A stretch of DNA of 64,000 bases from Tetrapisispora phaffii CBS 4417 (lineage: Eukaryota > Ascomycota > Saccharomycetes > Saccharomycetales > Saccharomycetaceae), in assembly GCF_000236905.1 (NCBI RefSeq), contig NC_016526.1, forward strand, positions 434,001 to 498,000, written 5' to 3'. This document shows, in pieces, positions 20,889-30,314 of the stretch. The notes under the pieces are model-generated. The model was not told the DNA's origin. It ran no database searches and saw only the letters and a list, made by a program, of their open reading frames with translations. Positions within the stretch are counted from its first letter, which is position 1; each line of letters opens with the position of its first letter. A program made the position numbers and the translations under genes.

Positions 20889-21434
20889 TTTGGTTTTTGA
20901 CTAATTTTTCAATTACTCACCTTTCTAACACTTTGTTGTCTGGTGTTATCACCTTCGTTTCCAAACAACACTGTTTTCCAAGTAAGTCTGTATATTCTTT
21001 TATTTTTCACCAAGACAACCCAATCATGTTTTATTATCATGTACGTATTTACATTTATATATATCTTTATATACATATATACATATAAATATATGTGTAT
21101 GTTGTCGCCATTCTCTTTTGTTTTGCATGGGACATCTAATAAAATAACGAAAATAATATTCATTTTCAACTCATCTATTCGTTAATGTCATCTATCAATT
21201 TTGATGGAATGTTCTGTGAGCAAAGAAACCAATTGTTATATCTTCATATTGAACTTTGCAACTATGTCTTTTACCTTTTAGCGCTCGGTCATATCTCACC
21301 ATATTATAGCGCCTGATAACCTAAAAAAAGTATAGACATATAAGAAAGCGTATGCTAACCTCTAAGATTACAACCTTAAATTCAGTATTGATAGAAGACA
21401 TACATATATATAGGAGCCAGGTTCTGAGTTTGGA
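20889..21434. other. COX12-MLH2 relic intergenic
   Basis: No gene seen. Runs of TATATA and TACATA occur near 21055-21100. In S. cerevisiae PAU23 (YLR037C) lies here; no seripauperin coding sequence is present. Confidence 0.5.
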
Positions 21435-22286
21435 ATGTCTGACAGCTTGTTTGAATGCATCTGGAGTAGTCTGGATTTTCTTGTTGCTAATAAGTGCACC
21501 AAGATAGATATATTTTCAGATCAAGTCAATGGCGGCTATTCTTTTTTGTATGTTAGAGGAAATAAGTTATTCTCTCAAAGGTCAAATTTAGGATACCTAA
21601 ACAGGTTGAATAGGGCTCTTGAGTTGAAATTAGGAGATTACAGCGGATATTATGATATACACAGTTCATTTCATGATAAGAGGAGGGACATTAGCTTGGT
21701 GTGTCCCAATTTTGCGACTTTTGTCAATTGTGAGATTGAACCAGAATTTGAGCAAACCTTTGCCATAATGATTAAAACAAAGGAAACCGAAAATGTTGGT
21801 CAACAAGCTTCTAGTTTGAGTTTTGACTGGGATGTCATTTTTCAATATATAGTAATAAAAAGGGAAATACAGTATAAAATAAATATTGGTCGTTTTAATA
21901 CTAACAAAAATATAATTTTCAACACTAGTCTACTAAAGCAATTTAACAAAGATTTGAATATAGAACATGCTTTTGGCCATGCTTGTAGTACTAAAAATGG
22001 CTGCCTCGATTATGACATTTCTAAGTATAAGGTAAGGATATCCGATGAATTTTCAATAGATATTCGTTCATTCAACGATAGACTAAGGGATAAAAAGCAC
22101 ACATATCTAAAAAAGATATATCTATACATTAATAAGGAAATTGGTAGATGTCTAGTTGATGAACTTGTTGGCACGTCCAATACTTTTTGGGGAATGATTT
22201 TTTTCAATTTTAATGTTTTGGATTCCAGGAATTTCATTCAGAGGAGCATTGAAATAATGAAAAATATTAAAAAAATTAAAAAGTAA
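21435..22286 (+). pseudogene. MLH2: Decayed MutL-family gene, probable MLH2 relic
   Basis: A 283-residue frame in the place of MLH2 (YLR035C, near COX12). It still shows a MutL N-terminal skeleton: a LFECIWSSLD segment aligns with the KELVENSLD N-box, then CTKIDIFSD..GGYSFLYV with the first ATPase strands, an HAFGHAC block like the VFG motif, and KKIYLYINKEIGRC like the YIFVNxRxV motif. Key ATPase residues are lost: the Mg-binding Asn of the N-box is Ser, the DNG motif is GNK, and the GFRGEAL motif is not recognisable. The first ~30 residues and the C-terminal dimerisation domain are missing. In-frame codons upstream of the ATG (GSEF) still resemble MutL up to a TAG. It is called a relic, but a shortened, still expressed protein is possible. 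Confidence 0.6.
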
Positions 22287-22455
22287 TTTACCAAGTTAAT
22301 CATAAACAACCCCAAAAATATATTCAATAAAAACCGCTAGGAAAAATCTAAATAAAAACTTTACAATAAACAAAATAGCTTCGTATGAAACATCTGCTAT
22401 AAATTTGCGCAATCTCCGAGAATTGTTTTCCTATAACGAGAATGGAACTCAGGAT

Positions 22456-22977
22456 ATGTCCAAGGAACCGATTATTTCATCTAATGCTTCTCAAAAAGAA
22501 AATCCAAATCTTCAAATTAAAAGGCAAGATGTATCAACTCGAAATGAAAGGCTAGACGCAGTTACACTTCCAGAACACAACGCACTACGCTTCGATAATT
22601 TAAATTCTTTAAATCACGAAGATGACACAATATATGTAGATGACAGTAATCATGCCACAGTTCTTGAACAAGAAGAGAAAACAGAAAACACGTCAGATGC
22701 CAAACCATTCAAAAAAAATCAACTTCTTGATGACCCAAACTGGTCATTTGACCTTCTGGATAGAGGGGAAATAACACTTATTGATAAAGATGAGATTAAA
22801 GATTATTTAAATGAAGAACAACCCAAAAATGAAATCGATGTACCACAGTATTCTTCATCACCTTTCCCAGACAATACAAATGAAGATTTGGAGTTGAGAG
22901 AATACTCTAAACTTTCAAATCCGTTTTTGCTGTCAAAACTACGAATATCAAGAACTTCGAATTCATTTTATACATAA
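22456..22977 (+). CDS. Short acidic ORF, possibly the linker remnant of MLH2
   Basis: A frame of 173 residues from the ATG at 22456; it is open without an ATG back to 22306. It is hydrophilic, rich in Asp, Glu, Asn and Ser, with no known domain; a WSFDLLDRGEITLIDKDEI block and a C-terminal SNPFLLSKLRI block stand out. It lies in the +1 frame relative to the MutL-like frame, which stops at 22286, and on the same strand. MutL proteins have a long acidic linker at this place, so this could be the rest of the same gene after a frameshift. Alternatively it is an unrelated small gene. No MutL C-terminal endonuclease or dimerisation motif follows before CMC1. Confidence 0.4.
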   Translation: MSKEPIISSNASQKENPNLQIKRQDVSTRNERLDAVTLPEHNALRFDNLNSLNHEDDTIYVDDSNHATVLEQEEKTENTSDAKPFKKNQLLDDPNWSFDLLDRGEITLIDKDEIKDYLNEEQPKNEIDVPQYSSSPFPDNTNEDLELREYSKLSNPFLLSKLRISRTSNSFYT

Positions 22978-23105
22978 TCCAAATTCAAATAGTTACCTCT
23001 AATCAGAATCACGCTCATGCACACACGCATAAATATATAACATCATATTAATTCTAAAGAAATATATTATGTTGAAAAAAAAAGTTGTATCTTAGTTTAA
23101 AATTA

Positions 23106-23113
23106 TATTTACA
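23106..23113 (-). promoter_or_regulatory. Puf3-type element in CMC1 3' UTR
   Basis: On the minus strand this reads TGTAAATA preceded by CA, a full match to the Puf3 consensus CNUGUAHAUA, about 90 nt after the CMC1 stop codon. Puf3 controls decay, translation and localisation of nuclear mRNAs for mitochondrial proteins. Confidence 0.6.
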
Positions 23114-23204
23114 TGTGTTCGTTTTATTTAATTAGTTTATCCTATTTTCATACCTTCAATGGTAAACACCTTCGAATTCAGTTTTAGTAGTAATTTCATT
23201 TATT

Positions 23205-23510
23205 TTACTCTTTGTTTTTATCAAGGGCTAATTGAATCTTTTTCTGAACCACCTTATCTCTTTCGTGATCTAAATACTTGGTATCTAATTGATAAAATAA
23301 CAGACATTCTACCATTTTTGAACGTTGTTCATTGCAGGCTGGAAAAACTGCAAGACCATGTGCCTTACTACAAGTAGCCATGGCATCAACATACTCATGG
23401 CACTTCGAATAAGCATAATCTTTTAGGTTTTTACGAGCTTCTCCATCATCCTTTGGTCCTAGTACCCACATTGGCAATCTCTTACCACGAGATTCATTAT
23501 TTTCTGCCAT
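23205..23510 (-). CDS. CMC1: Cmc1, twin CX9C intermembrane-space protein
   Basis: A 101-residue protein from the ATG at 23510; an upstream in-frame TTG extension to 23528 is not used. It has two CX9C motifs, C37-X9-C47 and C59-X9-C69, the fold oxidised by the Mia40 pathway. The N-terminal RLPMWVLGPKDDGEARKNLK and C-terminal LLFYQLDTKYLDHERDKVV blocks match Cmc1. Cmc1 stabilises newly made Cox1 with Cox14 and helps copper delivery during cytochrome oxidase assembly. It is divergent from MRPL31, exactly as YKL137W is from YKL138C. The Puf3-type element behind it fits a mitochondrial role. A second complex IV gene, COX12, lies 2.6 kb away, which is chance from interleaving, not an operon. Confidence 0.95.
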   Translation of the reverse strand: MAENNESRGKRLPMWVLGPKDDGEARKNLKDYAYSKCHEYVDAMATCSKAHGLAVFPACNEQRSKMVECLLFYQLDTKYLDHERDKVVQKKIQLALDKNKE

Positions 23511-23884
23511 TCTTAAATAATAAAACAAATTTATTAAATTAGATCAACACTATGATATCCTAATATGCTAGTGATTATCTTCTATCTACAACTATAATGT
23601 AAATTACTTAACTGTTGCAGTACATTTGGTTTTTATACGATGAACATTGTTCGTTTTTTGTCGTTTTATATATTTTGCGAAATCTAAAAAATAATATTCT
23701 TCCTTAATGAAATTTGAATTCTCAAAAATTGATTAAAGCGTATAAATCAATCATTAATAAATTGTTTGAATCTAATTCATTGTACGTTGGTTTAAAAAAT
23801 ATATAAAACTTAGTCGCTTTCTAAACATACCCTTTACATCATTGAATTTCACAGAAAAGTAACATATTAAACTATTAATACAAG
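23511..23884. other. Divergent promoter CMC1-MRPL31
   Basis: AT-rich promoter sequence shared by two genes for mitochondrial proteins. No gene and no clear factor site seen. Confidence 0.6.
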
Positions 23885-24280
23885 ATGTTTGGAGCATTTA
23901 AACCAACAAATTCTCTATTAGGTGGTCTACTATGGAAGAACCCATGGAGGATGTCAAGACCTCAAAAGCAAAGATTAAGAAACAGATTAAAGGCTGTTGA
24001 TAAGAATATTAGCGAATTGACTCTAGGTTTGCATTTAAAAACTTGTGAAAGTAAAGGTATATCATATCAAGAGGGGCTAAAGATGAAGACACTATTTGAG
24101 CCAAACAACAGACTGCTGCAATCTTTGAATGATAGTTCAATATTTCCAAAGGAGCATGAAATGTCACCAAAAGATAAATATACAGTTTTCAATAAGAAAT
24201 CTCCAGGTTACAGGAAGAGTGTTCATAAGGTACCAAAATGGACAAAATTGTCATTAAGAACAAATCCAGAGGGATTTTAA
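23885..24280 (+). CDS. MRPL31: Mrpl31, mitochondrial large-subunit ribosomal protein
   Basis: A 131-residue basic protein, the same length as S. cerevisiae Mrpl31. The N-terminal block MFGAFKPTNS, GGLLWKNPWRMS and the RLRNRLKAVD motif identify it as the yeast mL60-type subunit. The N-terminus doubles as the mitochondrial targeting region. The middle (about 85-105) is more divergent, and the KVPKWTKLSLRTNPEGF end is conserved in type. Shares its promoter with CMC1. In S. cerevisiae CTK1 lies between this gene and TGL1; here the interval to TGL1 is only 264 bp and no kinase is present. A Puf3-like site lies about 150 nt downstream of the stop. Confidence 0.95.
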   Translation: MFGAFKPTNSLLGGLLWKNPWRMSRPQKQRLRNRLKAVDKNISELTLGLHLKTCESKGISYQEGLKMKTLFEPNNRLLQSLNDSSIFPKEHEMSPKDKYTVFNKKSPGYRKSVHKVPKWTKLSLRTNPEGF

Positions 24281-24433
24281 GACTATTTTATTAGTAGGCT
24301 AACTTTTGTTAGCACTACAACTACTCCAATAAGTTTTGCAATTTCTAAAATAAAAAACAGCATGCCAGTATGGTATTTGGGCAGTGAAAACTTCCTATAT
24401 TATTATTCTTCAATTATCAAAATAAATAGTACC

Positions 24434-24441
24434 TGTATATA
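24434..24441 (+). promoter_or_regulatory. Puf3-like element downstream of MRPL31
   Basis: TGTATATA preceded by CC matches the Puf3 consensus. It is 154 nt after the stop, which may or may not be inside the 3' UTR, and a second TGTAAATT lies shortly after. Confidence 0.4.
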
Positions 24442-24544
24442 ATTCTGAACCTCTATTAATTATATTTTTTGTAAATTAATATTCATGTTGTTATATTAAT
24501 TAATCTATTATATATCCAAAGCACAAACTGCAAACAACTTGATA

Positions 24545-26260
24545 TCATTTGATTGAGTCCATTACTGATTTGGTTAGTTCCAGATCTGAATTATTTTGTG
24601 CTGGAATATGGTTTTGAGATAATTGTCTGTGAATTTCAACAGCTTCTGCATGTAATTCCTCTTCCTCAGAGGCAGATGAACATGATGAAGTTGAGTTAAT
24701 CTCTGGTAAATCAACCAAATCACCATTTCTGGATTCATTTGTAACATAACTTTTTAGTTCACTATCTCTTTCATTATAATTATGTCTTGAGACAATAGAT
24801 GGACTTCTCTTATGAATAGATGCCACTGCAACTGAATTTTTTCTTGGTGTTCCGATAAGGTTTTCAGGTTTTATAGTATGCTCCGAAGTTATTGATGCAT
24901 ATTTTTTAAAGTTATTCGAATTAAAGTACTTACTCAATAACCTATAACTTGGATCATCAATTGGGGTGAAAAATTCAATAAATTTTAAAACTTTATCTAT
25001 AACTAAGACGTCGACGTCATTACCCCAAATTAAATCTAAATGTTCATGGTTATCAATTTTAATATCAAACACTCTTTTTGGTGGTAAATTGGCCTTCATT
25101 ACATCGATATCAACTAATGAATCAGAACCCCCATATATCAATAAAATTGGGACTTTAATATTAGTTCTCGTTGGAAACACTGGGATTAAGTATGGTCTGG
25201 ATAAAGAATTAAACATGTCATCAGGTTCTTCATATAGTTGAAATTTCTGAGATCTTAATATTTGAAACCAATGCACAATACACTTTACTGAAGTGGTAGA
25301 ATATAACTTTGAATATGATATAAATTTTTGTTTTATTGTAATATTTTTTGAATTCCAATTGAACAACATTATATTTGCTACATCAATTAATGTATTGAAA
25401 AGTTTTGGATGTAACGTACGTCTCCAAACTGTTGCTGAAGGTAGAACTATATTTCTACCAAAAAATAAATACATTAATTTCGGTGTAGCTTTCACAATTT
25501 TATCAACAATTCTATTATGTAGACCATGTGGGGTCATTGCAGGAGCAATCGCAATGAATTGAGAAATCTTTTCATTTAATTTCTTGTTAATAGATAAAGC
25601 TGCAAACATTTGCGCAGAACCTTGAGAAAATCCAATACATGTAACCTGTTCAGCATTAACATTTTCTAAAATATAATTAATAGTGTTTGGAATATCAAAA
25701 TAAGCAAATTCATCAATAGAAAAATTCCAAAATTTAGGAGAACCTGGTTGTAAAAACACATGAGCAGTGGAATATTTATTACCTCTATTGTTGCCCATCC
25801 ACACATCATAACCTAAATCATGTAAAACAAAAGGTAGATTTTTATGCCTCTCGACATTACAACACCATATATCGGAACACATTAATAAACCATGATGTAA
25901 ATAAGCAACCTTTGGAGTTACTTCTGTATCATGTAAATCCTTACGTGGAGGAATTCTATGAATTGTTAATATATAATCATCTTCAGTTCTTACTAAATAA
26001 TCCTCTACTTCCACATTAAAAAGTTTACACATCTCATGGATGGAAGGAGCTAATCTTAATTGAGTGTCAATCGGCACTTCATTGACAGGGATATCCATAG
26101 CAGGATTGCTTGTGAATAGATGTTGGAATAGCCATGTAATAGAATTAATCAATTTAGTTGGGATAAATTGTAGAATAGATGAGGTTACAAATTCGATATA
26201 GACCAGAATTATAATAAAATAATCCGTCAGATTTAAACGACTGAGAAACGGTAAGATCAT
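24545..26260 (-). CDS. TGL1: Tgl1, steryl ester hydrolase of lipid droplets
   Basis: A 571-residue acid-lipase-family protein. An N-terminal hydrophobic segment (about residues 13-32) anchors it to membranes or lipid droplets. An alpha/beta-hydrolase lid region with SIHEMCKLF and DDYILTIHRIP follows. The oxyanion and nucleophile region GFSQGSAQ has the catalytic Ser near 212, an acid is in the GGSDSLVDIDV segment (about 375), and the catalytic His is in NHEHLDLIWG (about 405). The C-terminal 130 residues are Ser- and Glu-rich, disordered and probably phosphorylated. Tgl1 hydrolyses sterol esters to mobilise sterol. S. cerevisiae Tgl1 has 548 residues. Position beside MRPL31 follows YKL138-YKL140 with CTK1 missing. 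Confidence 0.95.
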   Translation of the reverse strand: MILPFLSRLNLTDYFIIILVYIEFVTSSILQFIPTKLINSITWLFQHLFTSNPAMDIPVNEVPIDTQLRLAPSIHEMCKLFNVEVEDYLVRTEDDYILTIHRIPPRKDLHDTEVTPKVAYLHHGLLMCSDIWCCNVERHKNLPFVLHDLGYDVWMGNNRGNKYSTAHVFLQPGSPKFWNFSIDEFAYFDIPNTINYILENVNAEQVTCIGFSQGSAQMFAALSINKKLNEKISQFIAIAPAMTPHGLHNRIVDKIVKATPKLMYLFFGRNIVLPSATVWRRTLHPKLFNTLIDVANIMLFNWNSKNITIKQKFISYSKLYSTTSVKCIVHWFQILRSQKFQLYEEPDDMFNSLSRPYLIPVFPTRTNIKVPILLIYGGSDSLVDIDVMKANLPPKRVFDIKIDNHEHLDLIWGNDVDVLVIDKVLKFIEFFTPIDDPSYRLLSKYFNSNNFKKYASITSEHTIKPENLIGTPRKNSVAVASIHKRSPSIVSRHNYNERDSELKSYVTNESRNGDLVDLPEINSTSSCSSASEEEELHAEAVEIHRQLSQNHIPAQNNSDLELTKSVMDSIK

Positions 26261-27473
26261 GATTGAATAGTTCCTTGTTTTCTATCGTAACTTGACAATA
26301 TATAAACATTCATGTATTTTCAACAACAGTCATTAAAGGCTCAAGAATATTCTTATAAGAAGTCTTAAATTGTTTTATAATAAAGATAATTCAAAAAATA
26401 TCTTTATGGTTTTGAACAATATCTTTTACATCTCGTTTATCCAAAGACTAAAAAGAAGACATTAACCCGAAGAAAGACATGTCATGATGTTGTTGCTGTA
26501 AGACATCTATTAAGACGAATGTGTTTTAAAATGTCCTTAAACACAAGATCTTTCAGTTGACGTGATGATCGAAGGAGATGATCGAGGTTAGATGTTCGAG
26601 TTGAATGCTGTTCGAGTTAAATGTTTAATATCCAACACAATGCAAGCGAAGTGCCACAAAAGTTATATGGGAACATATCACCCATAAGTGTATGCGTGTA
26701 TTATCTACTGATATCTGGATCAGAACTGGATGAAGAGGTTGTAACTTACTTACTATATTTTCAATCAGAAGGAACTCAAGTCTGTTCATCCTTTACTATA
26801 GTTATAAAGGATTTCTGCATCTTCCTGTGTCACACACGGTTGTATTGTGTTCTCGAAGACTTGATAGTTCGCTGAAAAGGCGATTATGCAATGAATATAA
26901 AATCGAAACTACCTGCGTATATATTACCTACGATGGTAGCAAGAGTTGTAGATATTAATGATTAGAGAAAGTCAAAATAGCACTTATTTAGATACAATCT
27001 CGAATGAGAGAACTGGCTCTCTGTTATTGATCTTACTTAATCTAGGGAACACAACACCTGCCATCTCTCTTTATTAATCAACATTGATCATCATGCATTG
27101 TAAATATCTTGTCTATTCAAATCTTATTACCATTAGCTTATGTGTTAAGAGCTGGTAATCATTAATAGTCACTGTAACAAATTGTCAATTTTGTCATTAA
27201 AAGTTTGAGTTTTTAAAAAAATCTCAGAAATGAAAATTTAAAGGATAGTTATAACATAAAATGATAAACTTTATAGAGAGTTTTAAATGATTTTATATTG
27301 AACGACAAACATATTAGAAGAGGTTATAGATTCATTTAATACTACTATATCAAACTTTTACTTGTGTTAGTCATTTTAACTTGGTATTACGTATTCCGGA
27401 GTGAACTGTATTATTTTACATTGTGGATAAACGAATAAGGAAATCAATAACATATCAATCAATAAGGAATACT
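26261..27473. other. Divergent intergenic TGL1-SNF7, synteny junction
   Basis: About 1.2 kb joining the YKL137-140 block to the YLR025-034 block. A frame of 84 codons at 26621-26875 starts with ATG but has no recognisable product and is not called. No RNA gene or mobile element is seen. Confidence 0.5.
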
Positions 27474-28208
27474 ATGTGGTCGTATATATTTGGCGGTTCA
27501 ACAGCTGGCAGAGGTAAACAAAAAGATTTACCAAAAAAGGCTATTGTTGAACTGAGAGAACATATAAATTTATTGAATAAGAAACAGACACATCTGAACA
27601 CTCAAATCAATCAACAGGTTTTGGATGCTAAAACTTTTTTGAATAAAGGAAATAAAATACAAGCCAAAAACTCTTTGAAGAAGAAGAAAATATATGAAGC
27701 CCAGTTAGACAAGTTAGAAAACACTATAAATTCATTAGAGCAGCAATTGTTCTCTATCGAAAGTGCCAATTTGAATTTGGAGACAATGAAAGCAATGAAA
27801 CAAGGTTCGCAAGCTATGAAAGCCATCCATAATGGTTTGAATATCGATAAAGTCGATGAAACTATGGATGACATAAGGGAACAAGTGGAATTGGGTGATG
27901 AAATTAGTGAAGCTATAGCAAGGCCATTATACGTTGGTGGTATGAATGGTATTATGGATGATGAAGATTTAGATGAAGAATTAGATTTATTACAGCAAGA
28001 AACAGAAGCAAATAATATGATGTCAGAACCTGTCATAAGACAAGAAGTTAAAGAAACAAAGATGGACCTACCAAATGTGCCAAGCGAAAAGTTAAAATCT
28101 CTCTCCATCAGTGAATCTAATCATCAAGAAGAATCCCTTCACGAAGAGGAGGATGAAGATGAAGATGAACGTGCATTAAGAGAGTTACAAGCAGAAATGG
28201 GACTTTAA
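27474..28208 (+). CDS. SNF7: Snf7/Vps32, ESCRT-III core subunit
   Basis: A 244-residue protein from the ATG at 27474 (MWSYIFGG); the frame runs upstream to a GTG at 27423 with no ATG, so that extension is rejected. It has the charged N-terminal amphipathic helix, the basic helix 1-2 hairpin with [15 protein letters not shown] and [15 protein letters not shown], the highly conserved [20 protein letters not shown] block, then the acidic C-terminal half ending in the [17 protein letters not shown]1-like helix that binds Bro1/Vps4. Snf7 polymerises on endosomes to sort cargo into multivesicular bodies and also acts in Rim101 signalling. It is convergent with SED5, as YLR025W is with YLR026C. Confidence 0.97.
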   Translation: MWSYIFGGSTAGRGKQKDLPKKAIVELREHINLLNKKQTHLNTQINQQVLDAKTFLNKGNKIQAKNSLKKKKIYEAQLDKLENTINSLEQQLFSIESANLNLETMKAMKQGSQAMKAIHNGLNIDKVDETMDDIREQVELGDEISEAIARPLYVGGMNGIMDDEDLDEELDLLQQETEANNMMSEPVIRQEVKETKMDLPNVPSEKLKSLSISESNHQEESLHEEEDEDEDERALRELQAEMGL

Positions 28209-28536
28209 TATATAGCTAGCTTTATAAAGGAAGTTAATAATCGAAACAGCTCCCTATGCCATAAGAAAATAAACTAGAAAACGAGTAATGGCAACAATTA
28301 ATATTAATATTTCACTAACTCTAAAGAAACATGAAGGTTTTTTAATGTGTACATATATGACTTCTATAATTTTATAATTATACTAAATATAATAAGATGA
28401 GATAAATAATAGAAAAGAAAAAATATGTGTTTTAAATATGAATTAATTGTTTAATACATTTAGGTACAAATTAATTACATGCTCTATATTTAATTATGCA
28501 TAAAATTGAAACTTTAATCCTATGATAAATGTAATA
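28209..28536. other. Convergent SNF7-SED5 3' regions
   Basis: AT-rich terminator sequence for both genes; no gene seen. Confidence 0.6.
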
Positions 28537-29583
28537 TCAATTAACTAGTACCCAAATTAGGAAAAATACGAATATAATGAAAAAAATCTTCACAGTTAAC
28601 CATCTGTTACTCTTAATTCTATCAAAGTATTTCACTAATTCCCTTTGTGCACCTGTAATATTTAAGTCAATATCATTGACGTTTTCGTCAATTCTTTGGA
28701 TGGTCTCACCTTGCTCTTGAACCATGGAAGCTAATTGTTGAAATAAACTACCAACTTCTTGAATTGTAGATTCTATTGTTTCCATAGCTCTATCTCTCTC
28801 TTGTAAATATGCATTGTCCATCGTACCTTCTTCCATTTGCAATAAGAGAGACTGTGAGTTTTGAGATAATGACATAAGTGTATTATCATTTTTGTTTGAT
28901 GTCTTATTGTACGAAGTATTATTTGATTCATCATCGATGAGGTTTGATAGAAATGGATTCGAACTATTATAAGATGTTAAATCATTGCTTTCATATGTGT
29001 TACGATTATCTGATTGTCCTTTATTATTTCTTGTATCATTTTCAGAAGCGTCCACCGATATCTTTGCCCACCTTTCTTTATTAGCAATTTCAAGTCTTTG
29101 TCTTTCTTCTAATACATTTTTAAAATCTCCAGAAATATTTTTCATTTTAGTATTTAATAAATTCATAACATTTCTGGAATGTAAAATCGGACCATCTTTT
29201 GAATCGTGACTACTATTATTACCACTAATATTATACTTGTTTGCTCTTTGGAATTTACTTAATTCTACTAAATTTTGTTCTATCGAATATATTTTTCTTT
29301 TGATTAAAAAGGATAATTCTGCAATCTCAACCGGGTTATCATTAAACATAGGCTTTCTCTTTGCTAGAATAGCCAACTTGGACAACAATTGAGCAGCACT
29401 TGAAATTTCATGAGCGATACCAGATGCTCTCAATTGAAATTCAGATTTTTTGCCATTAGAAGAATCATTAGTACCAGCCTCTGCATTCAGATTTTTTTTT
29501 TCATTTGGTATTATGTTTTTATGCTGCTTTTTGACTACGAGTACACATTGCTGGAACTCATTGGTTCTATCCTTGATATCCAT
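28537..29583 (-). CDS. SED5: Sed5, cis-Golgi t-SNARE (syntaxin 5)
   Basis: A 348-residue syntaxin. The N-terminal MDIKDRTNEFQQCV is the conserved Sly1-binding peptide. An Habc-type three-helix region follows (about 50-170) with SGIAHEIS, then a Ser/Asn-rich linker. The Qa-SNARE motif covers about residues 255-315 (YLQERDRAMETIESTIQEVG ... IDENVNDIDLNI) with the central Gln in LFQQLASMV. A C-terminal membrane anchor lies at about 328-347 (VKIFFIIFVFFLIWVLV). Sed5 drives ER-to-Golgi and intra-Golgi fusion and is essential in S. cerevisiae (340 residues). The neighbour AAT2 (YLR027C) of S. cerevisiae is not present; instead ASI1 from the YMR track follows. Confidence 0.97.
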   Translation of the reverse strand: MDIKDRTNEFQQCVLVVKKQHKNIIPNEKKNLNAEAGTNDSSNGKKSEFQLRASGIAHEISSAAQLLSKLAILAKRKPMFNDNPVEIAELSFLIKRKIYSIEQNLVELSKFQRANKYNISGNNSSHDSKDGPILHSRNVMNLLNTKMKNISGDFKNVLEERQRLEIANKERWAKISVDASENDTRNNKGQSDNRNTYESNDLTSYNSSNPFLSNLIDDESNNTSYNKTSNKNDNTLMSLSQNSQSLLLQMEEGTMDNAYLQERDRAMETIESTIQEVGSLFQQLASMVQEQGETIQRIDENVNDIDLNITGAQRELVKYFDRIKSNRWLTVKIFFIIFVFFLIWVLVN

Positions 29584-30314
29584 TGTTTACTATCACCTGT
29601 TTACCTTTAAGTACACACAGATGCAGTTTTATTCAATTTTATCAGATCTTTCTAAACAGCGCCTCTCTTTGTATTTCTGTCAAAACAAAACGATATCTCT
29701 CTTTTATTAAAACAAACAAACAAACCTCAGTGAAAGAATTTATAGCAAACAGAATCCTAAATACCCTTCTAAAGCTTTCCACCCTTCTATCAACCTGCCA
29801 TCTACTCATCGCAGTATTACAGCTTTAGTTTATTAAATATCTAGTGATAGTTTGATGAACTTAATTTTGTTGTGTGTTGTTAAAATTGGGATCAATTGTA
29901 TGTCATGTGACGCAAATTTTTTTTTCATTTTCAGAAAGCATTGAAATTTCAGAATCACACTATAAATGAAATAACGAAATCGAATCAATGAATAAAGGGA
30001 GAATGAGTATATATAAACTAAGTAATATTAAATTTGAGTTGGCTTGAATAAAAATGAGTTTATATTACATGCCAGTTTGATAATAACCTAAGTAATTGCT
30101 ATTCCTAATTTGTTAAGTTTTAAATTTAATAATTGATTAGCTTGACGAAAAAAAAGTCACCTAATTGTGTCTTTTTTATTTTTATTTTATCATTTCTAAG
30201 ACTCAAGGGTTATCTTTTGCTACCATCTTAAGCTTATAGATTTATATGGTTATTTTGTACTGAATGAGGTACACATAGTCTTCGAATTTAGACAATCTAC
30301 CTATACACATTAAC
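29584..30314. other. Divergent promoter SED5-ASI1
   Basis: About 730 bp, AT-rich with T tracts; the point where the YLR track gives way to the YMR119 track. No gene, RNA or element seen. Confidence 0.55.

Noticed and set aside
26621..26875. 84-codon ATG frame between TGL1 and SNF7
   Set aside because: No recognisable product; S. cerevisiae has CTK1 near here, but no kinase motif is present.
27423..27473. 17-residue N-terminal extension of Snf7
   Set aside because: Begins with GTG; Snf7 starts with MWS at 27474.
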